Source of the DNA: Paenibacillus agricola
GTDB taxonomy: Bacteria; Bacillota; Bacilli; Paenibacillales; NBRC-103111
Direction: 5' to 3'
Assembly: GCF_011440305.1 (NCBI RefSeq)
Contig: NZ_JAAOIW010000020.1
Location: forward strand, 1 to 64,000
DNA length: 64,000 nt
Positions 16,235 through 24,132 of the stretch are shown piece after piece. How positions within the stretch are numbered: position 1 is the stretch's first letter; each line of letters opens with the position of its first letter. The notes beneath the pieces were generated by a model. It was not told where the DNA came from. It worked only from the letters and a program-made list of their open reading frames with translations, and made no database searches. The translations under genes and the position numbers were made by a program.

Positions 16235-16645
16235 TTAGATAAACCTTTTAGTCAGCAGGATTTCCAATGGCTCATTTTCAAGTAATAAACACCCTGCATC
16301 CCGATAACCCAATTTTCTGTAAAAGTGCTGGGCCTCTTCGTTAGCTAAGGTAGATGTCATCACTAGTTTAAAACCCTTTTGCTTCATTTCATCTTCCCAA
16401 AAAAGAACCGCTTGCTTCCCTAAACCCTTACCTCGAAATTGTTCATCGACCCAAATCATATTCATAAAGGGTATGTTATCCCAAAAATATCCGTGCCTCA
16501 TCCATCCAATGTTACTTTCATCTTCGTTTCTTAGTATATATATTTCATTCCCCTTTATTTTCGGCAATATTAAGCTCTCTAGAATATGATGATCACGATC
16601 ACGAATATATCCATAGTCTGAATCAATTGCTCCAACAATTCTCAT
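16235..16645 (-). CDS. GNAT-family N-acetyltransferase
   Basis: 136 residues from ATG 16645 (MRIVGAIDSDYGYI), with AAAGAGGGA six bases before it. The acetyl-CoA loop is in FMNMIWVDEQFRGKGLGKQA and the C-terminal motif is EEAQHFYRKLGYRDAGCLLL. Typical single-domain GNAT. Target unknown. Confidence 0.87.
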   Translation of the reverse strand: MRIVGAIDSDYGYIRDRDHHILESLILPKIKGNEIYILRNEDESNIGWMRHGYFWDNIPFMNMIWVDEQFRGKGLGKQAVLFWEDEMKQKGFKLVMTSTLANEEAQHFYRKLGYRDAGCLLLENEPLEILLTKRFI

Positions 16646-16739
16646 ATGCATTCCCTCTTTTAGTCACATTAACAATATCCAATTAATAAGGTCAGATTCC
16701 AATCATTGTAATCTGATCCTTTATCAACCTTCCAAGTTC

Positions 16740-17129
16740 TCATTTTATTAAATTACTTGTTCTTAACAGACTTATTATGTTGCTTGCAATTTCGATTGAC
16801 TCATAATCTTTATTAAATTCATTTTTAAATGAATCGACGAATACTTGTTTAATGGTTTTACTAAGCGAAATATTGTCAATATCTTCAAGATGCTTGGTAA
16901 TATAAATGGTAACTGTTCGGGTTTCACCATCATACTCATCTATTGGACAATCCATTGCTAATAATTGAATGGGATCCCATTTGTCAATATGGTGCTTCAC
17001 TACATCTATGATTGGCTTAGGATCATAGCCAAGCGTACTTAAATATACATTTTCTCTTTTTATTTCTTTCTTAACACTCCAAAGTAGATAATTTAATTCC
17101 GTCACTTTTGACACTGCTCGAAACTTCAT
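16740..17129 (-). CDS. DUF1871-family protein
   Basis: 129 residues. The centre, IIDVVKHHIDKWDPIQLLAMDCPIDEYDGET, is the DUF1871 (YugE-like) core: a helical hairpin with the WDP-x-x-LL and P-x-DEYD motifs. The N-terminal 35 residues are an extension not usual in the smallest members. Function of the family is unknown. ATG at 17129 follows TTAGGAGTGTTGATTA. No operon partner. Confidence 0.75.
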   Translation of the reverse strand: MKFRAVSKVTELNYLLWSVKKEIKRENVYLSTLGYDPKPIIDVVKHHIDKWDPIQLLAMDCPIDEYDGETRTVTIYITKHLEDIDNISLSKTIKQVFVDSFKNEFNKDYESIEIASNIISLLRTSNLIK

Positions 17130-17316
17130 TAATCAACACTCCTAAAATGATAAAGCATATTTTTAAATGTTATGGAATATCGCGTGGCTGCCTGATGCTC
17201 CTATTAAGCTAAATGTAATATTAGCCATCCAGCACAAAACCAACACTGCACACAGAGGATGAAAACGAATTTTCATGGTAGCCATATCTGGATTTAGTAA
17301 TAACCCCTTCAACTAG

Positions 17317-17501
17317 TTATATTTGCATCAAGCGTTTTTTGAACCCCCTCTGATCTGTCGAATAACCCATTGATTCGTAAAATTTATGTGATGATTCACA
17401 TTTGCATGAAAATTAGACTCTGTACCAATAAAATCAATGAACAATTCGGATAGTCCACCAACATCATTTATATCTGCCTTTCTAATCGTAAGCTGTATCA
17501 T
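17317..17501 (-). pseudogene. GNAT acetyltransferase remnant with internal deletion
   Basis: From ATG 17501 the frame reads MIQLTIRKADINDVGGLSEL and on to IDFIGTESNF, a normal GNAT start. Further on, in another frame, FYESMGYSTDQRGFKKRLMQI ends at a TAA at 17317-17319, the normal GNAT C-terminus. The acetyl-CoA-binding middle (about 80 residues) is missing, and the total of 185 bases is not a multiple of three. Confidence 0.7.
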
Positions 17502-17545
17502 TCACCGAGTTATTCTCCTTGTTTTGAAATGTTCAAAAAACCTTG

Positions 17546-18118
17546 TCATTTTCTCGCCATATAATAGGGATAATCCATCTTTTCTTGAACTTGTCGAACT
17601 ACCTCATCATTGGTAAGTGACTCTACGAAATACAAACCTAAATCGATGGAAGCAGATACGCCGCCGCCTGTAAAAATGTTGCCATCCCTTGCATAACGTC
17701 TCTTAACAACTTCGGAGCAATAAGGTGCTAATAAGTCATATGCTGAAGGATTTGTTGTCGCTGTTTTCCCATTCAAAAAACCCGCAGCACCCAAAATCAA
17801 AGCCCCCGTACATACAGACACTTTATACTCTACATCTTGTGCGGTCTGAATCCATGAGATAAAATCAGAATCATATCTAAGTTGCCTCGTAGATAACCCT
17901 CCTGGGATAAATATTAAATCATACCCCGACAGGTCAGGGGAAATATGATTAATTTTTATAGTCAATCCTCGATCATCCTTGACTTGTTCCTTGTTTGAAC
18001 AAAAATCCCACGACACGTTTTCTTTTGCTTTTAAAATCCCCATCCATGTTACCGCTTCATAAAAACCAACAAAATCTAACATAGTCATCTTGTCAAACAA
18101 AATAAAAGCCATCTTCAT
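17546..18118 (-). CDS. DJ-1/PfpI-family protein
   Basis: 190 residues with the class I amidotransferase-like fold. Cys103 sits in the nucleophile elbow SVCTGALILGAAGFLNGKTAT, and the N-terminal FILFDKMTMLDFVGFYEAV is the hallmark of the isonitrile-hydratase/ThiJ-like group (InhA-like and AraC-linked DJ-1 proteins). Possible activities include glyoxalase or chaperone roles or isonitrile hydratase; the sequence does not decide. ATG 18118 follows AGGTCGGGTGCTTAAAG. Stands alone on the strand. Confidence 0.87.
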   Translation of the reverse strand: MKMAFILFDKMTMLDFVGFYEAVTWMGILKAKENVSWDFCSNKEQVKDDRGLTIKINHISPDLSGYDLIFIPGGLSTRQLRYDSDFISWIQTAQDVEYKVSVCTGALILGAAGFLNGKTATTNPSAYDLLAPYCSEVVKRRYARDGNIFTGGGVSASIDLGLYFVESLTNDEVVRQVQEKMDYPYYMARK

Positions 18119-18375
18119 CTTTAAGCACCCGACCTTTCATCATATATAACAAAAAAAGCATCTGATCTATGATCAAATACTTTGCCCAGGCGTACGGCGT
18201 TATGTATATGTGCTCCCTCGTGGTTAACCACGTTCCGCCAGTTGCACATACCAAATATTTACTTTATTGTATGCTGATCATTCAAATAATACAAGGTTTT
18301 TCTTGCGTTTGCCGTTAGTAGAGTATAGTCTCCGTGGATGCCACTTCATATTATCGCTCACTATGATCACTCACC

Positions 18376-19041
18376 TCAGCCCAAAGAATCATCAGATCCT
18401 GCACAATGTGCGTGTTTTCCATTTATCGATTTCTTCTGCTTCATCTCTTCGTACGCTTCCTTCAGCCAAGGATGTACGACTTTGAGTGTGTCTTTACGTT
18501 CCCATAAGTAATTTATATATGAGAATGCACCGTGGGTTAATGATAGTTTTAAGCTTCTATTAAGTTCTTGAATATAGGGTGGCTCACCTAGTTGATCCCA
18601 GGATATCTTGTCTGCTACGAATAATACTCGATCAAGTAACGTCGAATGAGCTCTCAACGTAGTATGGCAACCCACCGCATCTAATATCTCTACATTTGTA
18701 ATCTTGAAGATATCTCTTGCCATTACTTTAGAGATTTTTTGATGAATAATCATTGGAAATACTTCTTCTTCGGGTAAAATCTCAATTTGTAGATCCCTTG
18801 ATACCGCAATTCGCTCATTGCTCGGGAAGACAGCACTAATATCATGTAACCAACCAGCAATTTCTGCTGCATCGGGATTAACTTCAAATAATAAGGCGAC
18901 CCTTCTTGCTTCTGTACCAACGTCCATGCAATGATCTGCGGTCATAGTGCAGTTATTAGCAGTTAGAAATAAGTGAATATCGTACTTTAAATGACCAGTA
19001 AACGCTATATCTTTGGTAAGTTCTTTAAAAATTGAATGCAC
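18376..19041 (-). CDS. HD-domain protein, YqeK-like
   Basis: A 221-residue metal-dependent phosphohydrolase-like protein. His37 and the His66-Asp67 pair (GWLHDISA) form the HD metal site, followed by LDRVLFVADKISWDQ with the distal Asp. The arrangement resembles YqeK, a diadenosine tetraphosphate hydrolase, although the N-terminal 25 residues differ. Start taken at GTG 19041, seven bases after AAAGGTGAT; the frame could start at ATG 19059 but then that site lies inside the coding region. Not next to nadD, where the housekeeping yqeK sits. Confidence 0.78.
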   Translation of the reverse strand: MHSIFKELTKDIAFTGHLKYDIHLFLTANNCTMTADHCMDVGTEARRVALLFEVNPDAAEIAGWLHDISAVFPSNERIAVSRDLQIEILPEEEVFPMIIHQKISKVMARDIFKITNVEILDAVGCHTTLRAHSTLLDRVLFVADKISWDQLGEPPYIQELNRSLKLSLTHGAFSYINYLWERKDTLKVVHPWLKEAYEEMKQKKSINGKHAHCAGSDDSLG

Positions 19042-19185
19042 CGCAGCATCACCTTTCAATATAATAAATTCACGTTATGCAGAACAGGGTTGTCTGTGAA
19101 TATGTCTTCAAAATCTGTGGGACATGTTATTGTCAAATACCCAAGGCGTCAATGAAAATACACTCATAAGTTTATTCAGGGTTTC

Positions 19186-19508
19186 TCAAGAATGTTCTTC
19201 CTTCCTATTGAGGTTCCTTCCAATTACATTCGCGGATACGGGCTGAATCCCGAACTCCCGTACCCAGACGGATATTTGACCCATATGATGAATTTCATGA
19301 GCAATCACATGATGTAAGATTTCGCCCTTGCTGTAACGCCCCTCAGTCCATGAAACGGTCACAAGTTCTTTCTCAAAATCGTTTGTCCATGTTTGAAGGA
19401 ACAACTGTGTTTCAATCCTCCAAGAAGCTGAAAGCTCCTTGGAATTTGCGTGCACAATTCAAACCATTCATCTCTTACCAGCCAGTTATACCGAAACAAA
19501 TTTATCAA
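19186..19508 (-). pseudogene. DinB-family protein remnant with internal deletion
   Basis: In one frame from TTG 19508, LINLFRYNWLVRDEWFELCT matches the N-terminus of DinB/YfiT-type four-helix proteins. In another frame ELSASWRIETQLF through HHVIAHEIHHMGQISVWVRE carries the C-terminal metal-binding His motif (H-x3-H). The 323-base length is not a multiple of three and about 60 residues, including the first histidine, are missing. AGGAGTGG precedes the TTG. The C-terminal frame alone could give an 89-residue product from ATG 19455 but would lack a full metal site. Confidence 0.7.
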
Positions 19509-19573
19509 CTCAAGCCACTCCTAAATCATTCATTTATTGACTGACTCAATGAATTCGTTTCTAACAATTTATT

Positions 19574-19765
19574 TTACTCATTGTTGTATGTTTCTTGATT
19601 TTTTACTGAGTTTATTTGTTTTTTATCCATTCCAATTGTCGTATACCTATTTATGATATTTAGTATTTCGTGATTGTTTGGCACTCGTGTCGCTGGAAGA
19701 TCGTCGAGGGATGCTTGATCATATCTCCATTTTTTGGTGAGTTGGTGGAAAACTAATTCAGGAAT
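19574..19765 (-). pseudogene. coding remnant of unknown family
   Basis: An open frame without a start codon reads IPELVFHQLTKKWRYDQASL, then DDLPATRVPNNHEILNIINR to a TAA at 19574. The base composition and lack of a start suggest the C-terminus of a lost gene. Family not recognised. It fills most of the 313-bp gap between the DinB remnant and the next GNAT gene. Confidence 0.35.
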
Positions 19766-19822
19766 CTACTGCCCAATGCAGTATCGATAATAATTAATTT
19801 CTTTATTCGCATTAATCGTCTG

Positions 19823-20218
19823 TCATTTCTGTCTTTTTATTACAAAGGCCTTATCCGTGCTATCAAAACCCATACGGGGATAATATTCAACTGCCCCAGG
19901 CGCCGAGAGTAACACCAATGAACATTCTTCTCCGATTTCTGTTTGTACCATTTTTATTAATTCTTTACCGATTCCATGTTTCTGATATTCTCTATCAACC
20001 GCCAAATCGGACAGATAACAACAATATGAAAAATCAGTTATTGCTCTTGCCACTCCGACCATCTTGTCGTCTTTCCAAGCTGTTACCAGGATATCAGAGT
20101 TATCAATCATCCTCTTAATCCTCTCAATATCTTCATAGGGTCTTTTGATTCCAGAGTTCTTAAACACATCAGCAACATACTTTGCTTCTTGAAGTTTATC
20201 GACAGAATAAGTAATCAT
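19823..20218 (-). CDS. GNAT-family N-acetyltransferase
   Basis: 131 residues, complete. YLSDLAVDREYQKHGIGKELI is motif A with the acetyl-CoA loop, and SAPGAVEYYPRMGFDSTDKAF is the C-terminal motif. The protein resembles the short YhbS/RimI-like GNATs common in Bacillota. ATG 20218 follows AAAGGGGAAAAGACG. Target unknown. Confidence 0.87.
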   Translation of the reverse strand: MITYSVDKLQEAKYVADVFKNSGIKRPYEDIERIKRMIDNSDILVTAWKDDKMVGVARAITDFSYCCYLSDLAVDREYQKHGIGKELIKMVQTEIGEECSLVLLSAPGAVEYYPRMGFDSTDKAFVIKRQK

Positions 20219-20290
20219 CGTCTTTTCCCCTTTGTCATAAACCTGGATTTATTTGCGAACCCAAGAGCCTTAAATTCTTATTACATAATT

Positions 20291-20563
20291 TTATCTGGCG
20301 CCTTGCCAAGCAAAATAAAATTCTTCAACAGACGAATATCTCTTGGATTTATTTCCTTCTATAGCACGACAGGCTACATCATAAAGTTCCTCACCGGCTT
20401 CCCACTTAGTAAATGACCGATCAAGTTCCCCACCAAGCAGTCCAAAAGAAATTGCCCCCATATTAAACACATTTGTGCTCTCGTTAATCTCTGCTCCAAG
20501 TTCAAATTCTTCAGGTGACATAAATCTTGAAGAACCCCAAAGCCTACCCATCAGCTGTGCCAA
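20291..20563 (-). pseudogene. Ser/Thr protein kinase C-lobe remnant
   Basis: About 80 residues match the C-terminal half of a eukaryotic-like kinase: GSSRFMSPEEFELGAEINES is the activation-segment end with the S-P-E-E motif of subdomain VIII, and VFNMGAISFGLLGG is subdomain IX-X without the usual D-x-W-S-x-G. The ATP loop, catalytic lysine, HRD and DFG motifs are all absent, as is any N-lobe. No proper start; this cannot be a working kinase. Confidence 0.65.
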
Positions 20564-20841
20564 GATTTAATTTGAGAATCATCGCAATAAATTTTTCGCG
20601 ATTTATTAGTCGGATCCCGTTGGATTTGCGCCTCAAATCCATGTTATCTGACATTTTTCAACATTAGTGACCACAGCTCGATAACTCGGATAAATACCCT
20701 CTAGATGTAAGCCCAGTATACATGTTTATAACGACATTCGTATTTTTATACTGCTCATCAATGTGCCCTTATATATAGGTATAGAATTTATTCTACAGGA
20801 CTGTCTTCTCTGTTGTTCAATACAGAAAAAGCTGTCTTTTT

Positions 20842-21609
20842 TTACACCCGCTTTTTATACACCCTCATTGCAAAGAAATAGGCTACGAACAAAATCCCGA
20901 CGCACCACGCAAGAGCGACCCATATATCATTGCCCACCGGCTGACCTGACAGCAGCGCACGGATGGCTTCCACTATCGAGGTCACCGGCTGGTTTTCGGC
21001 AAAGGCGCGAATGACCGACGGCATCGACTCGGTCGGCACAAACGCCGAACTGATAAACGGCAGGAAGATAATCGGATAGGAAAAGGCGCTTGCGCCATCC
21101 ACCGATTTTGCGGACAGTCCGGCAATCGCCGCGACCCAAGTTAATGCCAGCGTAAACAGCACGAGGATGCCGGCTACTGCAAGCCATGACAGTATCCCCG
21201 CCGACGAACGAAAGCCCATAATCAATGCTACGAGAATGATGACGACAACCGATATGGCGTTGGATACTAGCGAGGTCAGCACATGCCCCCACAGTAAGGT
21301 GGAACGTGAAATCGGCATGGAGTGGAACCGCTCGAATATGCCCCGTTGCACATCGATAAACAGGCGGTAAGCCGTATAAGAAATACCGCTTGCAATAGCA
21401 ATCAGCAGGATGCCGGGCAACAAATAGTTCACATAGTTATCCGTACCGGTTTGGATTGCGCCGCCAAACACATAGACGAACAGCAGCATCATCGCAATCG
21501 GAGTGATACAGACCGTGATAATGGTGTCCATGCTTCGCAAAATATGGCGCATGGAACGTCCAAGCATAACACCCAGATCGCTGAAAAAGTGTTTCTTTAC
21601 CGCCTCCAT
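20842..21609 (-). CDS. ABC-2 type transporter permease (DrrB-like)
   Basis: A 255-residue integral membrane protein with about six transmembrane segments (for example TVCITPIAMMLLFVYVFGG, YLLPGILLIAIASGISYTA, AISVVVIILVALIMGF, ILFVAYFFAMRVY). The motif around FERFHSMPISRSTLLWGHVL is the ABC-2/DrrB coupling region. It pairs with the ATPase directly upstream: the ATPase stop (21610-21612) abuts this start at 21609. The family exports drugs, antibiotics or lipids. Last gene of the PadR operon. Confidence 0.92.
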   Translation of the reverse strand: MEAVKKHFFSDLGVMLGRSMRHILRSMDTIITVCITPIAMMLLFVYVFGGAIQTGTDNYVNYLLPGILLIAIASGISYTAYRLFIDVQRGIFERFHSMPISRSTLLWGHVLTSLVSNAISVVVIILVALIMGFRSSAGILSWLAVAGILVLFTLALTWVAAIAGLSAKSVDGASAFSYPIIFLPFISSAFVPTESMPSVIRAFAENQPVTSIVEAIRALLSGQPVGNDIWVALAWCVGILFVAYFFAMRVYKKRV

Positions 21610-22371
21610 TTACTTCCCCTCCTTTTTACCGACGATTGCGAGGAATATCTCCTCTAATGTCGGCTGTTTTTCAACATACTCCACCTTTGCGGATGGGAAC
21701 AGCTTTTTTAGCTCCGCAAGCGTGCCGTTGGCGATAATCCTACCCTCATGCAGAATGGCAATTCGGTCTGCAAGCTGCTCAGCCTCCTCCAAATACTGTG
21801 TGGTTAGGAGTACCGTCGTGCCGCCGGCGGCAAGCTCCTTGACAATCTTCCAAACCTCGATGCGTGCCTCGGGGTCAAGCCCAGTGGTCGGCTCGTCGAG
21901 GAAAATGATCTGCGGTTTTCCCACAAGGCTCATGGCGATGTCGAGCCTGCGGCGCATACCACCCGAATAAGTAGACACCCTGCGCTCGGCGGCATCTGTC
22001 AGGCCGAAACGTTTAAGCAAGTCGTCCGCAACCTGACGCGGGTTTTTGAGATATCGTAGCTTGGCAATTAAGATAAGATTTTCCCGTCCGGTCAAAATTT
22101 CGTCCACGGCGGCAAATTGCCCGGTCAGACTGATCGACTGCCGCACATTCTCCGGTTTTGACGCAACATCAAATCCGTTTACGGTGGCGGTTCCGCTGTC
22201 TTGTTTGAGCAGCGTGGTGAGGATTTTGACAACCGTTGTCTTGCCCGCCCCGTTGGAGCCGAGCAGGGCAAAAATACTGCCCTCTTCCACCTCGAAATCT
22301 ACACCCTTTAGGACTTGTAGCTGCTTGTAGGACTTTTGTAGCCCAATGACTTGAATCGAATTATTTTGCAT
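21610..22371 (-). CDS. ABC transporter ATP-binding protein (DrrA-like)
   Basis: 253 residues from ATG 22371 (MQNNSIQVIGLQKSYK), preceded by AAGGAGGGGGAAGTT; a longer frame to 22437 overlaps the upstream gene. Walker A GSNGAGKTT is at 38-46, the signature YSGGMRRRLDIA near 135-146 and Walker B IIFLDEP at 155-161 followed by TTGLDPEAR. The C-terminal YVEKQPTLEEIFLAIVG is the DrrA-type extension. It powers the permease at 20842-21609, probably for antibiotic or antimicrobial peptide export. Confidence 0.93.
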   Translation of the reverse strand: MQNNSIQVIGLQKSYKQLQVLKGVDFEVEEGSIFALLGSNGAGKTTVVKILTTLLKQDSGTATVNGFDVASKPENVRQSISLTGQFAAVDEILTGRENLILIAKLRYLKNPRQVADDLLKRFGLTDAAERRVSTYSGGMRRRLDIAMSLVGKPQIIFLDEPTTGLDPEARIEVWKIVKELAAGGTTVLLTTQYLEEAEQLADRIAILHEGRIIANGTLAELKKLFPSAKVEYVEKQPTLEEIFLAIVGKKEGK

Positions 22372-22384
22372 AACTTCCCCCTCC

Positions 22385-23254
22385 TTATCGAACAGTAACC
22401 TTGGACAAATCGGCCCCCATGCCTTTAAGCGCAGCATAGGTCAGCTTATCCATGACTGCGCCGTCAAAGCAGATGGTTTTGATGGCACGGTAATACTTAT
22501 TGGTCAACGAAAAAAACGCCTGAAAAGACACATTCTTGAGTGTAGCGCCCCTAAACGAAACTTCGTTTAATGCCGACTTGTCAAACTTAACGCCGATAAA
22601 GGTTTGCCCGTCAAGACGCAACCCGCTCAGGTCGGAATATTTGAAGACCACGCCGTCAAAGATACAACCTTCAAAGATTGTTTTTCTAAGGTCGATCTTG
22701 GTTAGCGTGACGTCGGTCAGTTTTACGCCTGTGAATTTTGCTCCGTCCAGCCCCGAAATGCTGAAGTTGGTGCGTACAAGGATCGATTCATTGAAGCTCG
22801 CATCCGAAAGGTCTAGGGCGGATAAGCTACAGTCAGTCAGATTCGTGCCGTCAAAATTGGCTTCACGTACGTCGCTGCTCTTAAACGAGCTGCAGGTCAA
22901 GTCTGCGCCCGCAAAGTCGGAGCCGCGTAACGCGCTAGCATTAAATTGTCCTTTATGCGCAATAACGCCCGCAAAGTCGCTCTTTGGCAGGTTGCTTGCG
23001 CTAAAGTTTGTCAGCACTTGCCGCTCCAGAGAGCGGGAGATGTTGGCAACTTCCAGTATCGTTTCCTCGATGTCGCCAATGCTCTCAATGGTCATATTAA
23101 ACGCTGTTTCATCGTCTTTTCCCTCAGCTTTGAGTTCACGGTATCGCTCCTGCAAATCGGAGAGCAGGTCGGCCTTTAATTCGGTTACGCTCTTTACCCC
23201 ATCGTATGGCGTAAACACACCGTTCAAATAGTTCGTCAATTTCTGATTCATCAC
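22385..23254 (-). CDS. HAAS-like prefix domain fused to pentapeptide repeats
   Basis: A 289-residue protein with two parts. Residues about 1-75 (LTNYLNGVFTPYDGVKSVTE, then LQERYRELKAEGKDDETAF and SIGDIEE) look like the permease-prefix/HAAS domain that works with PadR regulators. Residues about 85-250 are pentapeptide repeats of the A(D/N)LXX type (SDFAGADLTCSSFKSSDVRE, DLSDASFNES), predicted to fold into a quadrilateral beta helix. No transmembrane segment is evident. It lies between padR and the ABC genes and probably couples transport and regulation, or protects a target, but this is inferred. GTG 23254 or ATG 23251 could be the start; AAGGGAG is 7 or 10 bases upstream. Confidence 0.8.
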   Translation of the reverse strand: MMNQKLTNYLNGVFTPYDGVKSVTELKADLLSDLQERYRELKAEGKDDETAFNMTIESIGDIEETILEVANISRSLERQVLTNFSASNLPKSDFAGVIAHKGQFNASALRGSDFAGADLTCSSFKSSDVREANFDGTNLTDCSLSALDLSDASFNESILVRTNFSISGLDGAKFTGVKLTDVTLTKIDLRKTIFEGCIFDGVVFKYSDLSGLRLDGQTFIGVKFDKSALNEVSFRGATLKNVSFQAFFSLTNKYYRAIKTICFDGAVMDKLTYAALKGMGADLSKVTVR

Positions 23255-23266
23255 ATCAAATCTCCC

Positions 23267-23596
23267 TTATAATAAATTTTCTAGCACGCGTTTTGAATAC
23301 TCCCAATTGCTTTTGTTGCGGGAGTAAGTATCTTTGCCCTTATCGGTAATCCTAAAATACTTGCGCCGTCCACCCTGAGATTCATCGCCCCAATACCACT
23401 CGATATCGCCGTCTATCTCAAGCCGCCGGACGCTGGAGTACATCGTGGCTTCCTTTAATTCATACTCGCCACCCGAGCGCTCGGCAATCAGCTTGACAAT
23501 CTCGTAACCGTAGCGGTCAGCTTCGGATAAGAGCCGTAAAATCATCGTATCGGTATGTCCGCGCAGCAGGTCGGATGTAATTTTGTTCTCGCTCAT
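23267..23596 (-). CDS. PadR-family transcriptional regulator
   Basis: 109 residues, the usual size of a short PadR repressor (subfamily 2). The winged helix is visible as MILRLLSEADRYGYEIVKLIAERSG and KEATMYSSVRRLEIDGDIEWYW followed by the wing GGRRKYFRITDKGK. ATG 23596 is behind ACGGAGGTGATTATATG. First gene of the four-gene operon padR, prefix-pentapeptide, ATPase, permease, and expected to repress it through the palindrome at 23624-23639. Inducer unknown, typically a substrate of the transporter. Confidence 0.93.
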   Translation of the reverse strand: MSENKITSDLLRGHTDTMILRLLSEADRYGYEIVKLIAERSGGEYELKEATMYSSVRRLEIDGDIEWYWGDESQGGRRKYFRITDKGKDTYSRNKSNWEYSKRVLENLL

Positions 23597-23616
23597 ATAA
23601 TCACCTCCGTATTTGT

Positions 23617-23645
23617 ATAATACGACATACTACTATGTCTGTCAA
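23617..23645 (-). promoter_or_regulatory. promoter of the PadR operon with built-in operator
   Basis: On the minus strand TTGACA (23640-23645) and TATTAT (23617-23622) are spaced by exactly 17 bases. The spacer contains GACATA-GTAG-TATGTC (23624-23639), a palindrome with 6-bp arms of the ATGT/ACAT-like type bound by PadR proteins. Repressor bound here would block RNA polymerase directly. Confidence 0.8.
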
Positions 23646-23864
23646 GGTACTATTTTAAATTGAATACTTTGTTTGAAAAGTACGATGAATATTCATAACG
23701 ATATCTTACGGATTCATTCTCTTTTTTCGTGTTGGCTGACAGAAAAAGAGGGAGCAGAAAGACAGGAGCGGCGAGTAATTTCTTGCCGGCTGGTAATTAT
23801 AAGCGTCGAGAAATCGGTGTCCTGTGTTTTTATTCTGCTTCGGAGATGATGATCGCCCGCTCAG

Positions 23865-24000
23865 CATTTCCCTTTCCGATCAAGCATTATTTGTCGTTGA
23901 AGGAGTAAGTCATGGAGAAGTTTCTGCCTACATGAAACCAGACAATGTAAAGAACATAAAAATACCGATGCCCACTCCGACTTATACATCGGTGTAGGCA
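23865..24000 (+). pseudogene. coding remnant of unknown family
   Basis: Within the 535-bp gap after the PadR promoter, one frame reads PLSISLSDQALFVVEGVSHG, then EVSAYMKPDNVKNIKIPMPT to a stop at about 24000, with no start codon. An 11-bp inverted repeat (ATACCGATGCC...GGCATCGGTAT, about 23962-24007) overlaps its end. Not recognised; could be chance. Confidence 0.3.
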
Positions 24001-24132
24001 TCGGTATGAATGTAGTAATCTGCGCAATTTAACTTTCAACTTCCGAGCAGTCCTTAAACCTGAATACCAGCTTGCTGTCCGACATCGCTGTGACTGTATC
24101 AACCGCCACCGCCTACAGACGAAAACACATTA

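Noticed and set aside
22536-23231. 231-codon plus-strand ORF opposite the pentapeptide gene
   Set aside because: It is a shadow: the repeat-rich minus-strand protein has clear motifs and a ribosome binding site; this frame has no recognisable domain.
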